Shown: positions 51,321 to 60,884, counted from the first letter of the stretch. The stretch: DNA of 64,000 bases from GCA-003244245 sp050699875 (GCA_050699875.1 JBOHFX010000013.1:13250-77249); one strand, 5' to 3'. Notes: generated by a model not told the origin, from the sequence alone. Translations and numbers: made by a program.

Positions 51321-52073
51321 TTATTCGGGTGGAGTGACATGGCCCTCGATCAGGGCGCGATCCGCGCTGTCCAACGCTTCGGGCGGCAGCGCGGCCAGCA
51401 GGTCGGGACGCCGCAGCGCGGTGCGCTCCACCGCACGGTCCCGCCGCCAGCGGGCGATCGCGGCGTGGTTGCCCGAGCGGAGCACCGTGGGGACCTCCCG
51501 GCCCCGCCACACCTCGGGACGGGTGTAACAAGGACCCTCCAGCAGGCCGTCGGAGAACGAGTCCTGCGACGCCGACGCGGGGTTGCCCAGCACGCCAGGC
51601 AGTAGCCGAGCAATCGCCTCGACCATCACCAGAGCGGCGACCTCACCCCCGACCAGTACGTAGTCGCCGATCGAGATCTCGTCGACGTCCACCCGATCGG
51701 CCGCGTCGTCCATCACTCGTTGGTCGATGCCCTCGTAGCGACCGCAGGCGAAAACCAGACGGGGTTGAGCGGCCAGCTCGGTGGCCAGCTGCTGGGTGAA
51801 GGGTCGTCCGGCGGGGCTGGGCACCACCAATCGTGGCGGCGGCTCTCCGGCGAGTACCTCGTCCAGTGCGTCGCCCCAGACATCTGGGCGCATCACCATG
51901 CCCGGTCCACCTCCGTAGGGCGCATCATCTACCGACCGGTGCACATCGTGGGTCCAGTCCCGCAGGTCGTGGACCGTGAAGGCGATCAAGTTCCGCTGGA
52001 TGGCCCGGCCGAGCAGTGCCTCCCTGGCCGGGGTCAGGTACTCGGGAAAAATCGTTACAACCTGGATAAGCAC
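51321..52073 (-). CDS. trmD: tRNA (guanine-N1)-methyltransferase
   Basis: TrmD methylates G37 of certain tRNAs. The 250-residue protein is a trefoil-knot SPOUT enzyme with YGGGPGMVMRPD, CGRYEGIDQR, SIGDYVLVGGEVAALVMVEA and the C-terminal DNA/RNA-binding region. It begins MLIQVVTIFPEYL. It lies between rplS and rimM in the usual order. Confidence 0.96.
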   Translation of the reverse strand: MLIQVVTIFPEYLTPAREALLGRAIQRNLIAFTVHDLRDWTHDVHRSVDDAPYGGGPGMVMRPDVWGDALDEVLAGEPPPRLVVPSPAGRPFTQQLATELAAQPRLVFACGRYEGIDQRVMDDAADRVDVDEISIGDYVLVGGEVAALVMVEAIARLLPGVLGNPASASQDSFSDGLLEGPCYTRPEVWRGREVPTVLRSGNHAAIARWRRDRAVERTALRRPDLLAALPPEALDSADRALIEGHVTPPE

Positions 52074-52102
52074 AACGCAGCGCCCCTACTCAGCCGATCA
52101 GC

Positions 52103-52624
52103 TTAGTCGAGCAGACCAGCAGGTGGGTCGAGCACTACCAGGCCGCTGGCCAGGTCCACCTCGGGCACGATCGCCCGCACGAAGGGCACCAGTGCTTCGC
52201 CGCGGTCGGTCGCGAGCACCAGCAGGTCACCGGCTGGGGCGTGCACCACATCGCGAACCGTGCCCAACGGCGCACCATCGGGGCCCACTGCGGCCAGACC
52301 CTCGAGCTGATGGTCGTAGAATTCGTCCGGGTCGTCGAGATCGGGCAGTTGGGTGGCGTCGACGGTCAATACGAGGCCACCCAGTTCCGCCGCCGCCGCT
52401 CGATCGGGTACCCCGACGAAGCGCACAAGTAGAGCTTCCCGATGCGGACGGACGGTCTCCACCGTGAGGGTGCGGCCAGCGGCACTCTCGAGTTGAGCGC
52501 CAGCAACGAACCGCTGCTCGGGGAAATCGGTGCGCACCTGCACGGTGACCTCCCCACGGAGGCCGTGCGGCCTGCCGATCCGGCCGACCACCCGCTGCGT
52601 GTCGTCACCCGGCTGCACGGACAT
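52103..52624 (-). CDS. rimM: Ribosome maturation factor RimM
   Basis: RimM helps assemble the 30S head around S19. The 173-residue protein has the N-terminal barrel (VGRIGRPHGLRGEVTVQVRT) and the PRC-barrel C-terminus (FYDHQLEGLAAVGPDGAPLG, VPFVRAIVPEVDLASG). The order KH protein-rimM-trmD is conserved. Start at 52624. Confidence 0.94.
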   Translation of the reverse strand: MSVQPGDDTQRVVGRIGRPHGLRGEVTVQVRTDFPEQRFVAGAQLESAAGRTLTVETVRPHREALLVRFVGVPDRAAAAELGGLVLTVDATQLPDLDDPDEFYDHQLEGLAAVGPDGAPLGTVRDVVHAPAGDLLVLATDRGEALVPFVRAIVPEVDLASGLVVLDPPAGLLD

Positions 52625-52643
52625 CCCAAGCCAGCACGCGGTC

Positions 52644-52877
52644 TCAGCGGTCGGTGTCGACTACGTCGACGCGAACCCCACGCCCGCCGATACCACCCAT
52701 CACCGTGCGCAGCGCCGTGGCGGTGCGCCCGCCCCTGCCGATGACTTTTCCGAGATCATCGGGGTGGACGTGCACCTCCAGGGTGCGGCCTCGGCGCGTG
52801 GTGACCAGTTGGACGCGCACGTCGTCGGGATTGTCGACGATGCCCCGCACGAGGTGCTCGAGCGCGTCCGCCAGCAT
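52644..52877 (-). CDS. KH-domain RNA-binding protein (UPF0109)
   Basis: The 77-residue protein begins MLADALEHLVRGIVDNPDDV and carries the GXXG loop GKVIGRGGRTATALR of a type II KH domain. It probably acts in RNA binding near translation, and in Streptococcus a related protein (KhpA) affects cell division. A GTG six bases upstream overlaps the rpsP stop (GTGA) and could be the start instead. Confidence 0.93.
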   Translation of the reverse strand: MLADALEHLVRGIVDNPDDVRVQLVTTRRGRTLEVHVHPDDLGKVIGRGGRTATALRTVMGGIGGRGVRVDVVDTDR

Positions 52878-52879
52878 GC

Positions 52880-53401
52880 TCACACCCGGCCGTCCGCGGC
52901 GACCGTCGCAGTGTCCTCCCGGTCGTCAGCTCCGGCGGACGCCGCCTCCGGGGCCGTGTCCAGTGCCTTTTCAGGGGCCTTTCCGGAAGCAGGGTTGGTG
53001 TCCGCCGCCGGGCGACCGGCTTTCTTCCGCGGCGTGGTGGCCTCGGTGGTCGGCACCTCGCCGGCCTGCGCCAACGCCCGGTTGAACAGTTCAGCCTTGT
53101 CCGGCTTGGGGTCGACGCGCTTGAGGGTGCCCTCCGCGCCCGGCTGGCCGGTGAAGCGCTGCCAGTCACCCGTGATCTGGAGGATGTGCTGGACCGGCTC
53201 GGTGGGTTGCGCTCCGACGCCGAGCCAGTACTGCACCCGTTCGGAGTCGACCTCGATGAGGCTCGGCTCCTGCTTGGGGTGGTACTTGCCGATCGTCTCG
53301 ATCGCTTTGCCGTTGCGGCGGGTGCGGGCGTCGGCGACAACGATCCGGTAGTGCGGCTGGCGAATCTTGCCGAGCCTCATGAGCTTTATCTTGACAGCCA
53401 C
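52880..53401 (-). CDS. rpsP: 30S ribosomal protein S16
   Basis: S16 binds the 5' domain of 16S rRNA. GTG 53401 gives MAVKIKLMRLGKIRQPHYRI, the family N-terminus, with AGGAG 10-11 bases upstream. The core ends near residue 85 (EPVQHILQITGDW). An 85-residue extension follows, rich in Ala, Pro, Glu and Lys, with GRPAADTNPASGKAP and a strongly acidic end; such tails occur in actinobacterial S16. A promoter-like motif lies 153 bases upstream. Confidence 0.95.
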   Translation of the reverse strand: MAVKIKLMRLGKIRQPHYRIVVADARTRRNGKAIETIGKYHPKQEPSLIEVDSERVQYWLGVGAQPTEPVQHILQITGDWQRFTGQPGAEGTLKRVDPKPDKAELFNRALAQAGEVPTTEATTPRKKAGRPAADTNPASGKAPEKALDTAPEAASAGADDREDTATVAADGRV

Positions 53402-53431
53402 GGGTCGAGCTACTCCTGTCAACGCGCGAGT

Positions 53432-53444
53432 GTTCACGGTGAAC
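53432..53444. promoter_or_regulatory. 13-bp inverted repeat in the rpsP leader
   Basis: GTTCACGGTGAAC is a perfect 6-bp-arm inverted repeat 31 bases upstream of the rpsP start, between the candidate promoter and the gene. It could be an operator or a short leader stem. No known regulator is matched. Confidence 0.3.
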
Positions 53445-53553
53445 GCCTACGGTCCATGGTGGGGACACGAGCCGGCAGCGGTCAGGGTCAGTTGTCACAG
53501 CAGGTCAGTGTTCGCAGCGCGACGGGAGGGCCCGCCGCGGCAGCAGTCGCCCT

Positions 53554-53564
53554 ATTGTGCCAGA
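53554..53564 (-). promoter_or_regulatory. Candidate rpsP promoter element TCTGGCACAAT
   Basis: On the minus strand TCTGGCACAAT lies 153 bases before the rpsP start and matches the site before rplS at 10 of 11 positions. CACAAT may be a -10 element. The long leader between would be available for control. Confidence 0.35.
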
Positions 53565-53663
53565 ACCATCCCGGGCGTCCGTATCACCCGTCCCCAATCG
53601 GCAGGCGCGCTGGTCACCAGCCGCCGACGCAGTGGAGCCGCACAGCCGGATACGCCGGCCGGG

Positions 53664-54413
53664 TCACCCCGGCATGGCACCCTGAGTGATCAGCAGCAAC
53701 CCTACCGCGGGCAGGAAATTGTTCGCCTGATGAGCGACGATGCTGGTCAGCAGGTTGCCGGTAAGCACCCGTGCCAGCGCGATCGGCAACGAGATCACCA
53801 CCAGCAGTGGGGTGCGCAGCAGCTCGAAGTGCGCGACGGAGAATATCAGTGTGGTCAGCCCAAAGATTACCCAACGGTTCCACTGCCAGTACTCCATCGC
53901 CCGCCACAGCACTCCGCGGTAGAGCAGCTCCTCGCACAACGGTGCGACCAGCCACACCGCGAAGAACAGCGTGAGGGCCAACTCGAGAGGCAACCGTTGA
54001 CCATCGAACACCTCCCCCACCGCTGAGTTCGCCTCGCTCTTGCCGACCCAGCGCGCCCACACCGCTGCGGCCGGCACAGTGATGACCAGACCAACAATGC
54101 CCATCGCCAACCCGATGCCGACGTCGGACAGTCGCCACCGCAGCGACAGCTGGCTGCGCAGCCGTTCCGAAAGAGTCCCCCGGCCCAGCAGCACGGCACC
54201 GACGGTGGCCACCACGCCGGCCGCCACCGTGGGTACCACGAGCGCGGCGACCAACGCCGTACCAGGCAGCCGGATACCGGCATCCTGCTCCGGGGATGCC
54301 AGCACGGAGGGCAGCAGGATCAGCACCGAGGCCGCGAGGAAGATCGCTTCTGCGACCATGAAACAGCCGAACATCAGCCAGCCCCGGCGGGTGTCCCGCA
54401 CCAGAATGCTCAC
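53664..54413 (-). CDS. CPBP-family intramembrane metalloprotease
   Basis: CPBP/Abi proteases are membrane enzymes related to Rce1. The 249-residue protein has about six to seven hydrophobic helices; the glutamate-pair motif EELLYRGVLW near residue 160, FSVAHFELLRTP with its His, and SIVAHQANNFLPA form the three catalytic blocks. Substrate unknown. The GTG start overlaps the amidohydrolase stop (GTGA). It lies between rpsP and an amidohydrolase gene. Confidence 0.85.
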   Translation of the reverse strand: MSILVRDTRRGWLMFGCFMVAEAIFLAASVLILLPSVLASPEQDAGIRLPGTALVAALVVPTVAAGVVATVGAVLLGRGTLSERLRSQLSLRWRLSDVGIGLAMGIVGLVITVPAAAVWARWVGKSEANSAVGEVFDGQRLPLELALTLFFAVWLVAPLCEELLYRGVLWRAMEYWQWNRWVIFGLTTLIFSVAHFELLRTPLLVVISLPIALARVLTGNLLTSIVAHQANNFLPAVGLLLITQGAMPG

Positions 54414-55519
54414 AGCGCCCGACCGCGCAGCAGCAGCAATGCCGGATCCCGCAGGGTGTTCGGATCCAGCCGCGGATCGGTGCGCGTAACCAGGAGGTCT
54501 GCCGGCGCTCCGGGCACCAGGCCGGGGACACCCAGCCAGTCGCGGGCCGCCCAGCTCGCCGCCGCCAGCGCCTGCACACCGCTGAGGCCGACGGTGCGCA
54601 AGGCGCTGATCTCGTCCACCAGGCGGCCGTGCCGGATACCACCGCCGGCATCGCTACCGGCGTACACCGGAATCCCCGCTTCAACAGCGGCGCTGACGGC
54701 GCCGGCAGCATTGGCATGCAGCGCACGCATATGGGCTGCGTAACGCGGATACTTGCCGGCGCGGTCGGCGATCGCCGGAAAGGTCTCGATGTTGATCAGA
54801 GTGGGCACCAGGGCGGTTCCGCGAGCGGCCATCTCGGTGATGGTGTCGTCGGACAGGCCAGGACCGTGCTCGATGCAGTCGATCCCGGCAGCGATCAGAC
54901 CCGGCAGCGCGTCGCCGCCGAAGACGTGCGCGGTGACCCTGGCTCCGGCGCCGTGGGCGGCGGCGATCGCTTCGACCAGCACGTCATCGGGCCACAGCGG
55001 GGCGAGATCCCCCGTCGACCGATCGATCCAGTCGCCGACCAGCTTGACCCAGCCGTCCCCGTCCGCGGCCTGTTCCGCGACCGCCTGCGGGAGCAACGTG
55101 GGCTCGTCCAGCTCGACCCCGATGGTGGGGATGTACCGCTTCGGACGGGCCAGGTGGCGGCCTGCGCGGATGATGCGCGGCAGGTCGTCGCGAGCTTGCA
55201 GTGGTCGCGTGTCGATCGGGACCCCGCAGTCCCGGATCAGCAGGGTACCGGCGTCCCGGTCGGTGGCAGCCTGCTCGGCGGCCTCCTCCAGGCTCGCGGG
55301 GCCTCGGGCGCCGATACCGACGTGGCAGTGCGCGTCGACCAGTCCGGGGAGCATGTAACCGCCGTCGCAGACAGTGGTCGCGCCGGGCACCGGCTCGGCG
55401 CAGATCACGCCGTCGGACACCCACAGCTCTCCGGGTTCACCCGTGGGCAGCAGTACACCGCGCAAGTGCAGGACCTGGGTGCCCCGCTTCGCGGGACACC
55501 CAGCAGAAGGCACCGTCAT
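54410..55519 (-). CDS. Amidohydrolase family metal-dependent enzyme
   Basis: These enzymes hydrolyse amide or C-N bonds in cyclic compounds. The 369-residue protein has an N-terminal beta-sandwich segment followed by the metal-ligand motif GLVDAHCHVG, then a TIM barrel with further ligands in TAHVFGG and CIEHGPGLSD and Asp in YAGSDAGGG, and a C-terminal sandwich strand (PADLLVTRTDPRLDPNTL). It overlaps ffh by 4 bases at its start. Substrate cannot be inferred. Confidence 0.85.
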   Translation of the reverse strand: MTVPSAGCPAKRGTQVLHLRGVLLPTGEPGELWVSDGVICAEPVPGATTVCDGGYMLPGLVDAHCHVGIGARGPASLEEAAEQAATDRDAGTLLIRDCGVPIDTRPLQARDDLPRIIRAGRHLARPKRYIPTIGVELDEPTLLPQAVAEQAADGDGWVKLVGDWIDRSTGDLAPLWPDDVLVEAIAAAHGAGARVTAHVFGGDALPGLIAAGIDCIEHGPGLSDDTITEMAARGTALVPTLINIETFPAIADRAGKYPRYAAHMRALHANAAGAVSAAVEAGIPVYAGSDAGGGIRHGRLVDEISALRTVGLSGVQALAAASWAARDWLGVPGLVPGAPADLLVTRTDPRLDPNTLRDPALLLLRGRAL

Positions 55520-57033
55520 TTCTTGGGGAACTTCAACTTCGACGGGTCGAAACCGGGCGGCAGTTGGTCCAGCCCAGACAGACGGGTGAGGTCAGGCAGC
55601 CCGGGCATACCTCCGGGCATCCCCTCCGGCAGCCCAGCGCGCGTCTTCGGCGGCGTTGGCCCCCGTCCCTTGCCCTTCTTTGCCTTGCGGCCCTTGCGGC
55701 TTCGGCGTCCCGGCCCGGTCCCCGGGAAGCCGAACCGCCCGGCCATCTGCTGCATCATCTTGCGAGCCTCGAAGAAGCGCTCGACCAGCTGGTTCACATC
55801 GCTGACGGTCACCCCGGAGCCACGGGCGATGCGCTGCCGTCGGGACGCATTGATAATCTTCGGATCGGCCCGCTCGGCGGGGGTCATGCCGCAGATGATG
55901 GCCTGCAGCCGGTCCAGCTGCTTGTCATCGACCTGGGCGAGTTGCTCTTTCATCCCAGCCGCGCCGGGCAGCATCCCGAGCAGGTTGGCGATCGGCCCCA
56001 TCTTGCGGATCGCCTGCATCTGCTCGAGGAAGTCCTCCAGGGTCAGCGCCCCGCTGCCGATCTTGGCGGCGGCCTGCTCGGCCTGGTCGGCGTCGAAGGC
56101 ATGCTCGGCCTGCTCGATCAGGGTCAGGAGATCGCCCATGCCCAGGATCCGGCTGGCCATCCGGTCGGGGTGGAAGACATCGAAGTCCTCCAGCTTCTCC
56201 CCGTTGGAGGCAAACAGAATCGGGGCACCGGTGACCTGCCGCACCGACAGTGCTGCGCCACCGCGGGCGTCGCCGTCGAGCTTGGTGAGCACGACACCGG
56301 TGAAACCGACGCCATCGCGGAACGCCTCGGACGTGGACACCGCGTCCTGGCCGATCATGGCGTCGATGACGAACAAAATCTCAGTGGGCTGCACAGCATC
56401 GCGGATGTCGACGGCCTGGCGCATCATCTCGGCATCGATACCGAGCCGTCCGGCGGTGTCCACCACGACGATGTCGTGCTGGCGGGCGCGCGCCTCGACC
56501 ACCCCGCGGCGCGCCACATCGACCGGGTCGCCGACACCGTTGCCAGGTTCTGGTGCGTACACCTGCACCCCGGCCTGTGCGCCGACGATCTGGAGCTGGT
56601 TCACCGCGTTGGGCCGCTGCAGATCAGCGGCGACGAGCAACGGGGTATGACCTTGGTTGCCCAGCCAACGGGCCAGCTTGCCGGCCAGCGTCGTCTTGCC
56701 GGAGCCCTGCAGGCCAGCCAACATGATCACAGTCGGAGGTGTCTTGGCCAGCTCGAGACGCCGGGTCTCGCCGCCCAGGATGCTGATGAGCTCCTCATTG
56801 ACGATCTTGATGACCTGCTGGGCCGGGTTCAGCGCACCGGAGACCTCGGCGCCCTTGGCGCGCTCCTTGATCTGGGCGATGAACTGGCGGACCACCGGCA
56901 GCGCGACATCGGCTTCAAGCAGTGCGATCCGGATCTCCCGGGCGGTGGCATCGATATCGGCATCGGAGAGCCGGCCCTTGCCACGTAGGCCGGACAGCGC
57001 CGCCGTGAGCCGGTCGGAGAGGGTGTCGAACAC
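55516..57033 (-). CDS. ffh: Signal recognition particle protein Ffh
   Basis: Ffh binds signal sequences and targets ribosomes to the membrane with FtsY. GTG 57033 gives MFDTLSDRLTAALSGLRGKG, the family N-terminus, with GGGAG upstream. The 505 residues include the N domain, the G domain with GLQGSGKTTLAGKL, VDTAGRLGID and TKLDGDARGG, and the Met-rich M domain, followed by a Gly/Pro/Met-rich C-terminal tail that is longer than in E. coli. The stop overlaps the amidohydrolase ATG. Confidence 0.95.
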   Translation of the reverse strand: MFDTLSDRLTAALSGLRGKGRLSDADIDATAREIRIALLEADVALPVVRQFIAQIKERAKGAEVSGALNPAQQVIKIVNEELISILGGETRRLELAKTPPTVIMLAGLQGSGKTTLAGKLARWLGNQGHTPLLVAADLQRPNAVNQLQIVGAQAGVQVYAPEPGNGVGDPVDVARRGVVEARARQHDIVVVDTAGRLGIDAEMMRQAVDIRDAVQPTEILFVIDAMIGQDAVSTSEAFRDGVGFTGVVLTKLDGDARGGAALSVRQVTGAPILFASNGEKLEDFDVFHPDRMASRILGMGDLLTLIEQAEHAFDADQAEQAAAKIGSGALTLEDFLEQMQAIRKMGPIANLLGMLPGAAGMKEQLAQVDDKQLDRLQAIICGMTPAERADPKIINASRRQRIARGSGVTVSDVNQLVERFFEARKMMQQMAGRFGFPGTGPGRRSRKGRKAKKGKGRGPTPPKTRAGLPEGMPGGMPGLPDLTRLSGLDQLPPGFDPSKLKFPKK

Positions 57034-57339
57034 GCCGGTCGCACTCCCTTCGGGGTCCGGTGGGGTGATGGCCCCGGAGTCTGGCTGCTTCAGCGCCAGC
57101 CTAGCCGCGCCACCGCGCGCGGGAGAGCCTGGACCACCGGCGCCCCGGGCCCCACCCCGGTTGCGCCGGCGGTCCAGCATGGGCTCCTGCGGTCGGCACG
57201 GCACACCCGCCGCCTGACTCCGGTGCAGGCGGCAGCCCCGCGACCGTCCGACCTCTCGGCCGAGCCACCCGACCAGCGTGCCGTTGCCGGGCACCGCCGG
57301 GCAGCGTGAATACCCGCGAATGCGGCTAGGTAGGAGTAC
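57034..57339. other. 306-base gap upstream of ffh with no supported gene
   Basis: The gap lies between the DivIVA-like gene and ffh, both on the minus strand. Open frames here are Arg/Gly-rich shadows with no family resemblance. It probably holds the ffh promoter and leader; I see no clear -10/-35 pair. Confidence 0.55.
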
Positions 57340-58293
57340 TTACGGATGGAGCCCGAACCTGGCCGTGGGTGGGTGGTCTGCTTGACGGGGCCGGTCTGCA
57401 GGGCCGAACCGTTCCCGCCGCCGAGGTACGCGGGAACCATCGGAGCCGCCGGCATCCGCTGCCGGCTCCCGCGGCGGTGAGCTATCCGGCGGCTCAGCGT
57501 GCGCGGCAGACTCGGCCAGCTCTGCGGCAGTGGGCTGATCAACCACGCCGAGCGCCTCGGCCAGCAAGCGGTACACGTCAGACAGCTGACCGGTGACCTC
57601 GCTGCGTAGCTGTCTCGCTGCGGTGACCTGCCGCTGAACCTTGGTCATCCGGCTGCTCAGTCGCTCGCCCGCGATCTGCAGGATCACGTAGACAGAGGCG
57701 ATGCTGCGGGTCTGGTACTCGCGGATCGAGGCCTCCGTCTCGGCACGGCGGCAGGCGATGTCCTGCTCGGTCTGCTGCTGCGCCTGCTTGCGTCGAGTTG
57801 CAGTTTCAGCGTCAGTGTTCTGACGCAGGCTCTCGGACTCCTCCTCCATGCGCTCGCACTGCCGTCTGGTCTCCTCGAGCATCCGCTCGGCCTCGGCGCG
57901 GGCCCTCTGGGTCAGCGAGGCGGTTTCCTTCTCCACGCTGTTCTGCAGCTCAGCGGCCTCATCCTCGGCCATCTGCAGCATGCGCTGGATCCGCGCGGTC
58001 GCTGCGGCCAGCGGGGACCGCTGTAGGCGATCGACTTCAGCGGCTGCTTCCGTGACTTCTTGACGCAGACGATCAAGCTGTCGGTTCACGTCCGTCGTTT
58101 CCCGACGTAGCTGTTCGACTGTGTCGTTGAGGTCAGCGGCCCGCTGCAGAGCAGCGTCGCGTTCGGTCCCGATGGTCGCGACGCGAGCCTTGAGGGCATT
58201 GACGTGGTCGATGACCTGCTGACGGTCGAACCCACGCAACACGATCTCGAACGGCGGGCGTACTGGGCCAATGTCGTCCCGGGTTCCGTGCAT
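57340..58293 (-). CDS. DivIVA-domain coiled-coil protein
   Basis: DivIVA/Wag31-type proteins mark curved membrane and polar growth sites in actinobacteria. The 317-residue protein begins with PPFEIVLRGFDRQQVIDHVN, a DivIVA-type N-terminal segment (residues 13-32) able to contact the membrane, followed by long coiled coil (about residues 30-215, rich in Glu/Arg/Gln heptads) and a disordered Pro/Ser/Arg-rich tail. It is not Wag31 itself, which is much more conserved. ATG 58293 is chosen at this motif. It lies between ffh and glnD. Confidence 0.8.
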   Translation of the reverse strand: MHGTRDDIGPVRPPFEIVLRGFDRQQVIDHVNALKARVATIGTERDAALQRAADLNDTVEQLRRETTDVNRQLDRLRQEVTEAAAEVDRLQRSPLAAATARIQRMLQMAEDEAAELQNSVEKETASLTQRARAEAERMLEETRRQCERMEEESESLRQNTDAETATRRKQAQQQTEQDIACRRAETEASIREYQTRSIASVYVILQIAGERLSSRMTKVQRQVTAARQLRSEVTGQLSDVYRLLAEALGVVDQPTAAELAESAAHAEPPDSSPPREPAADAGGSDGSRVPRRRERFGPADRPRQADHPPTARFGLHP

Positions 58294-58315
58294 GCGGCCG
58301 GATGGTAGACCGGGC

Positions 58316-60733
58316 TCACCGGGCGGCGCTGAGCACCGCACCCTCGATCCGCTCGCGTGCGTCGGGCGGCAGCGCACTGTGACCAGTCGCCCCGGTCAGG
58401 CAGAAGGAATCCACAACTGAGCTACCCAGCGTGACGATCCGGGCCCAACGGACGGCGACCGCATTGCCTTCCAAGGCCGCGGCAACCCGATGCAGCAATC
58501 CGATCCGGTCGCTGGTGCGAAGCTCGAGAACCACAGCTCCGCTGGCTTCGTCGTCGAACCACAGCACTTTCGCCTCGGCATAGGGGCAACCCGTTTCGGA
58601 CGCCGGTTTCTCGCCGTAATCGCGCTCCTTGGCCGCCAGCGCTTCGGCCAGCTGCAGTGAGCCGTCCAGCGCCCGCACCAGATCCTGACGCAGTAGCGCA
58701 ACATCGGGGGGGCGGCCAAAGCGAGGGGAGACGGTGAAGGTGTCCACCGCCGCAGAGCCTCCCGGCAGTTCGACGACCCGGATATCGGCGGAGTGCACCT
58801 GCAGCGAATGCAGCGCGAGCACCCCGGCGGCCAGCGCGAGAACGCCGGGCCGGCCAGGGGTCACAACCATGACAACGGTAGTCGGGCCCGGCCCCGCCGC
58901 GGTGTTCGCCGTCACGTGCAGCGAGCCGCTGGCGACGCACTGCTGCGCCAGCGCGTGGCGCTCTTCGGTGAGCGGCTCCGGGACCGATACGGGCCGGCCG
59001 GCCAGCACTGCACGGCAGCGCTCGGCGAGGTCGGAGATCAGCGCGGCACGCCATTCGGTCCAGACCCCAGGGCCGGTGGCCAGCGCATCGGCCTCGGCCA
59101 ACGCGACCAGCAGCTCCAGCAGGGTCGGGTCCCGACCGAGGGTGTCGACCACTCGCTGGGCGGTCGTGGGATCGTCGAGGTCCCGGCGAGTCGCCGTATG
59201 GGGCAGCAGGAGGTGGTGGCGCACCATCGCACGCAACGTCTCGACGTCCGAGGGCCACAGCCCGAGCCGGTGCCCGATCTGCTCGGCGAGCGCCGCACCG
59301 ACGATGGAGTGATCGCCACCGCGACCCTTGCCCAGATCGTGCAGCAGCGCGCCGAGCAGCAAAAGATCAGGGCGGGCAACCGTCGTGGTCAGCCGGCCCG
59401 CCTGCGCCACAGCCTCCATCAGGTGCCGGTCCACGGTCCAGATGTGTGCCCGGTCCCGGGGAGGGAGATCACGCACCGCTCCCCACTCCGGGAACAGCCG
59501 TCCCCACAGACCGGTACGGTCCATCGCCTCGATCACATCCACCGCCGGCTGGCCAGTACCCAGCAGCGACAGCAGCTCCTCCAGCGCTGGCCGCGGCCAT
59601 GGTCGGCGCAGCTCCGGAGCGGTGTCCGCGAGAGTGGCCAGTGTGCCGGTAGCAACCGGCAGCCCGGTCCGCGCGGCCGTCGCCGCGACCCGCAGCGCCA
59701 GCGCCGGATCCCGTGCCGGGTTGGCGTCCCGGGCCAGCGCCACCTGACCGCCGTGCTCGACGACTCCCTCGTCCAGTGGGCGGCGCACCGGTCCCCGTCC
59801 GAGAGTGCGCAGCCCGGTCAGCCGGGCGCGCCCGCGGGGGGGCAGTGCGGCTCGAGCGGCGCGCAACCCGACATCCACCGCGTAGACCACGGTCCGCGCC
59901 GCTCCAGACAGGTTTCTGGCCAGATCGAAGCGGTCGCCGAGTGCCAGCGCCGCGGCCACGTCATCGGAGTCCTGCGCGCGGAGCACGTCGCGGCCTCTGC
60001 CAGCGAGCCGGTGGAGTTCGGTGCGCACGTCAAGCAGCAGGTCACGGGCGGCGCGTACGTCCGGCCCGGCCCGATCCAGGAGTTGGCCCGCGGTCAGTGC
60101 GTCAAGCAGCTGCACGTCGCGTAGCCCGCCGTGACCGTTCTTGAGGTCCGGTTCCACCCGGTGCGCGATGTCACCACTGCGTAGCCAGCGCTGCTGCGTT
60201 GACTCGACGAGCTCGTCGAGCCGGCTGCGGATGCCACTGCGCCAGGCCCGCCGAACTGCGGTGTCCATCGCGGTGAACAGCACGTCATCGCCGGCGATCA
60301 GGCGGGCATCCAGCAGCCCAAGCGCGGCGCGTAGGTCGGTGGCGGCCACCTGCACGGCTTGCCCGACCGTTCGCACACTGTGGTCGAGGTCGATGCGGGC
60401 GTCCCACAGCGGGTACCACAGTGAATTTGCGAGCTCGGCCACGTCGCGCTTGCCGTCGTACAGCAGGACGAGGTCCAGATCGGAGTGCGGTACCACCTCA
60501 CGGCGGCCCAACGCGCCCACCGCAACCAGCGCACTACCGGGGCCGACCTCCGCCGCGGTGCAACGGGAAGTGAGCCACAATTCGTAGAGATCAGCCAGCG
60601 CGTCCCGCAGCGCCGGCGCCGACAGCTGGCGGGGTCGGGAGTTCTCACCGAGAAGCGCGGCGCGGGCCCTGACCAGGTCGTCTGCGGGGTTGTTCGAGCC
60701 CCCGGCGTGGGAGAGGCTCCCAGGAGGCTTCAT
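58316..60733 (-). CDS. glnD: PII-protein nucleotidyltransferase GlnD
   Basis: GlnD modifies the PII protein; in actinobacteria it adenylylates GlnK rather than uridylylating it, in response to nitrogen. The 805-residue protein has a nucleotidyltransferase domain with VGALGRREVVPHSDLDLVLL, an HD phosphohydrolase domain (LLHDLGKGRGGDHSIVG) and two C-terminal ACT domains (VVMVVTPGRPGVLALAAGV and LRTSDRIGLLHRVAAALEG). The ATG follows GGGGAG. Its PII partner glnB lies just upstream, separated by a strong terminator. Confidence 0.95.
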   Translation of the reverse strand: MKPPGSLSHAGGSNNPADDLVRARAALLGENSRPRQLSAPALRDALADLYELWLTSRCTAAEVGPGSALVAVGALGRREVVPHSDLDLVLLYDGKRDVAELANSLWYPLWDARIDLDHSVRTVGQAVQVAATDLRAALGLLDARLIAGDDVLFTAMDTAVRRAWRSGIRSRLDELVESTQQRWLRSGDIAHRVEPDLKNGHGGLRDVQLLDALTAGQLLDRAGPDVRAARDLLLDVRTELHRLAGRGRDVLRAQDSDDVAAALALGDRFDLARNLSGAARTVVYAVDVGLRAARAALPPRGRARLTGLRTLGRGPVRRPLDEGVVEHGGQVALARDANPARDPALALRVAATAARTGLPVATGTLATLADTAPELRRPWPRPALEELLSLLGTGQPAVDVIEAMDRTGLWGRLFPEWGAVRDLPPRDRAHIWTVDRHLMEAVAQAGRLTTTVARPDLLLLGALLHDLGKGRGGDHSIVGAALAEQIGHRLGLWPSDVETLRAMVRHHLLLPHTATRRDLDDPTTAQRVVDTLGRDPTLLELLVALAEADALATGPGVWTEWRAALISDLAERCRAVLAGRPVSVPEPLTEERHALAQQCVASGSLHVTANTAAGPGPTTVVMVVTPGRPGVLALAAGVLALHSLQVHSADIRVVELPGGSAAVDTFTVSPRFGRPPDVALLRQDLVRALDGSLQLAEALAAKERDYGEKPASETGCPYAEAKVLWFDDEASGAVVLELRTSDRIGLLHRVAAALEGNAVAVRWARIVTLGSSVVDSFCLTGATGHSALPPDARERIEGAVLSAAR

Positions 60734-60884
60734 CGCTCCCCTTTCGTGCCAGCAGTCGCCGTCGCCGCCCAGCAGCGCCTGGGACCTGAGGTTTCGCGAA
60801 GCCTGTTTCGCGCATTGAAAGGGCGCGTTTCAGAAGCGTGAACCCCGGCGCCTCCCGCATGGCGAGCAGGGTGCGCAGGTGGGC

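Noticed and set aside
51256..53564. Sigma-54 type -24/-12 promoter reading of TGGCAC
   Set aside because: The -12 GC is not in place, and actinobacteria generally lack sigma-54.
54629..56988. Two very long plus-strand frames (up to 673 codons)
   Set aside because: They are antisense to the amidohydrolase and ffh and arise from high-GC codon bias.
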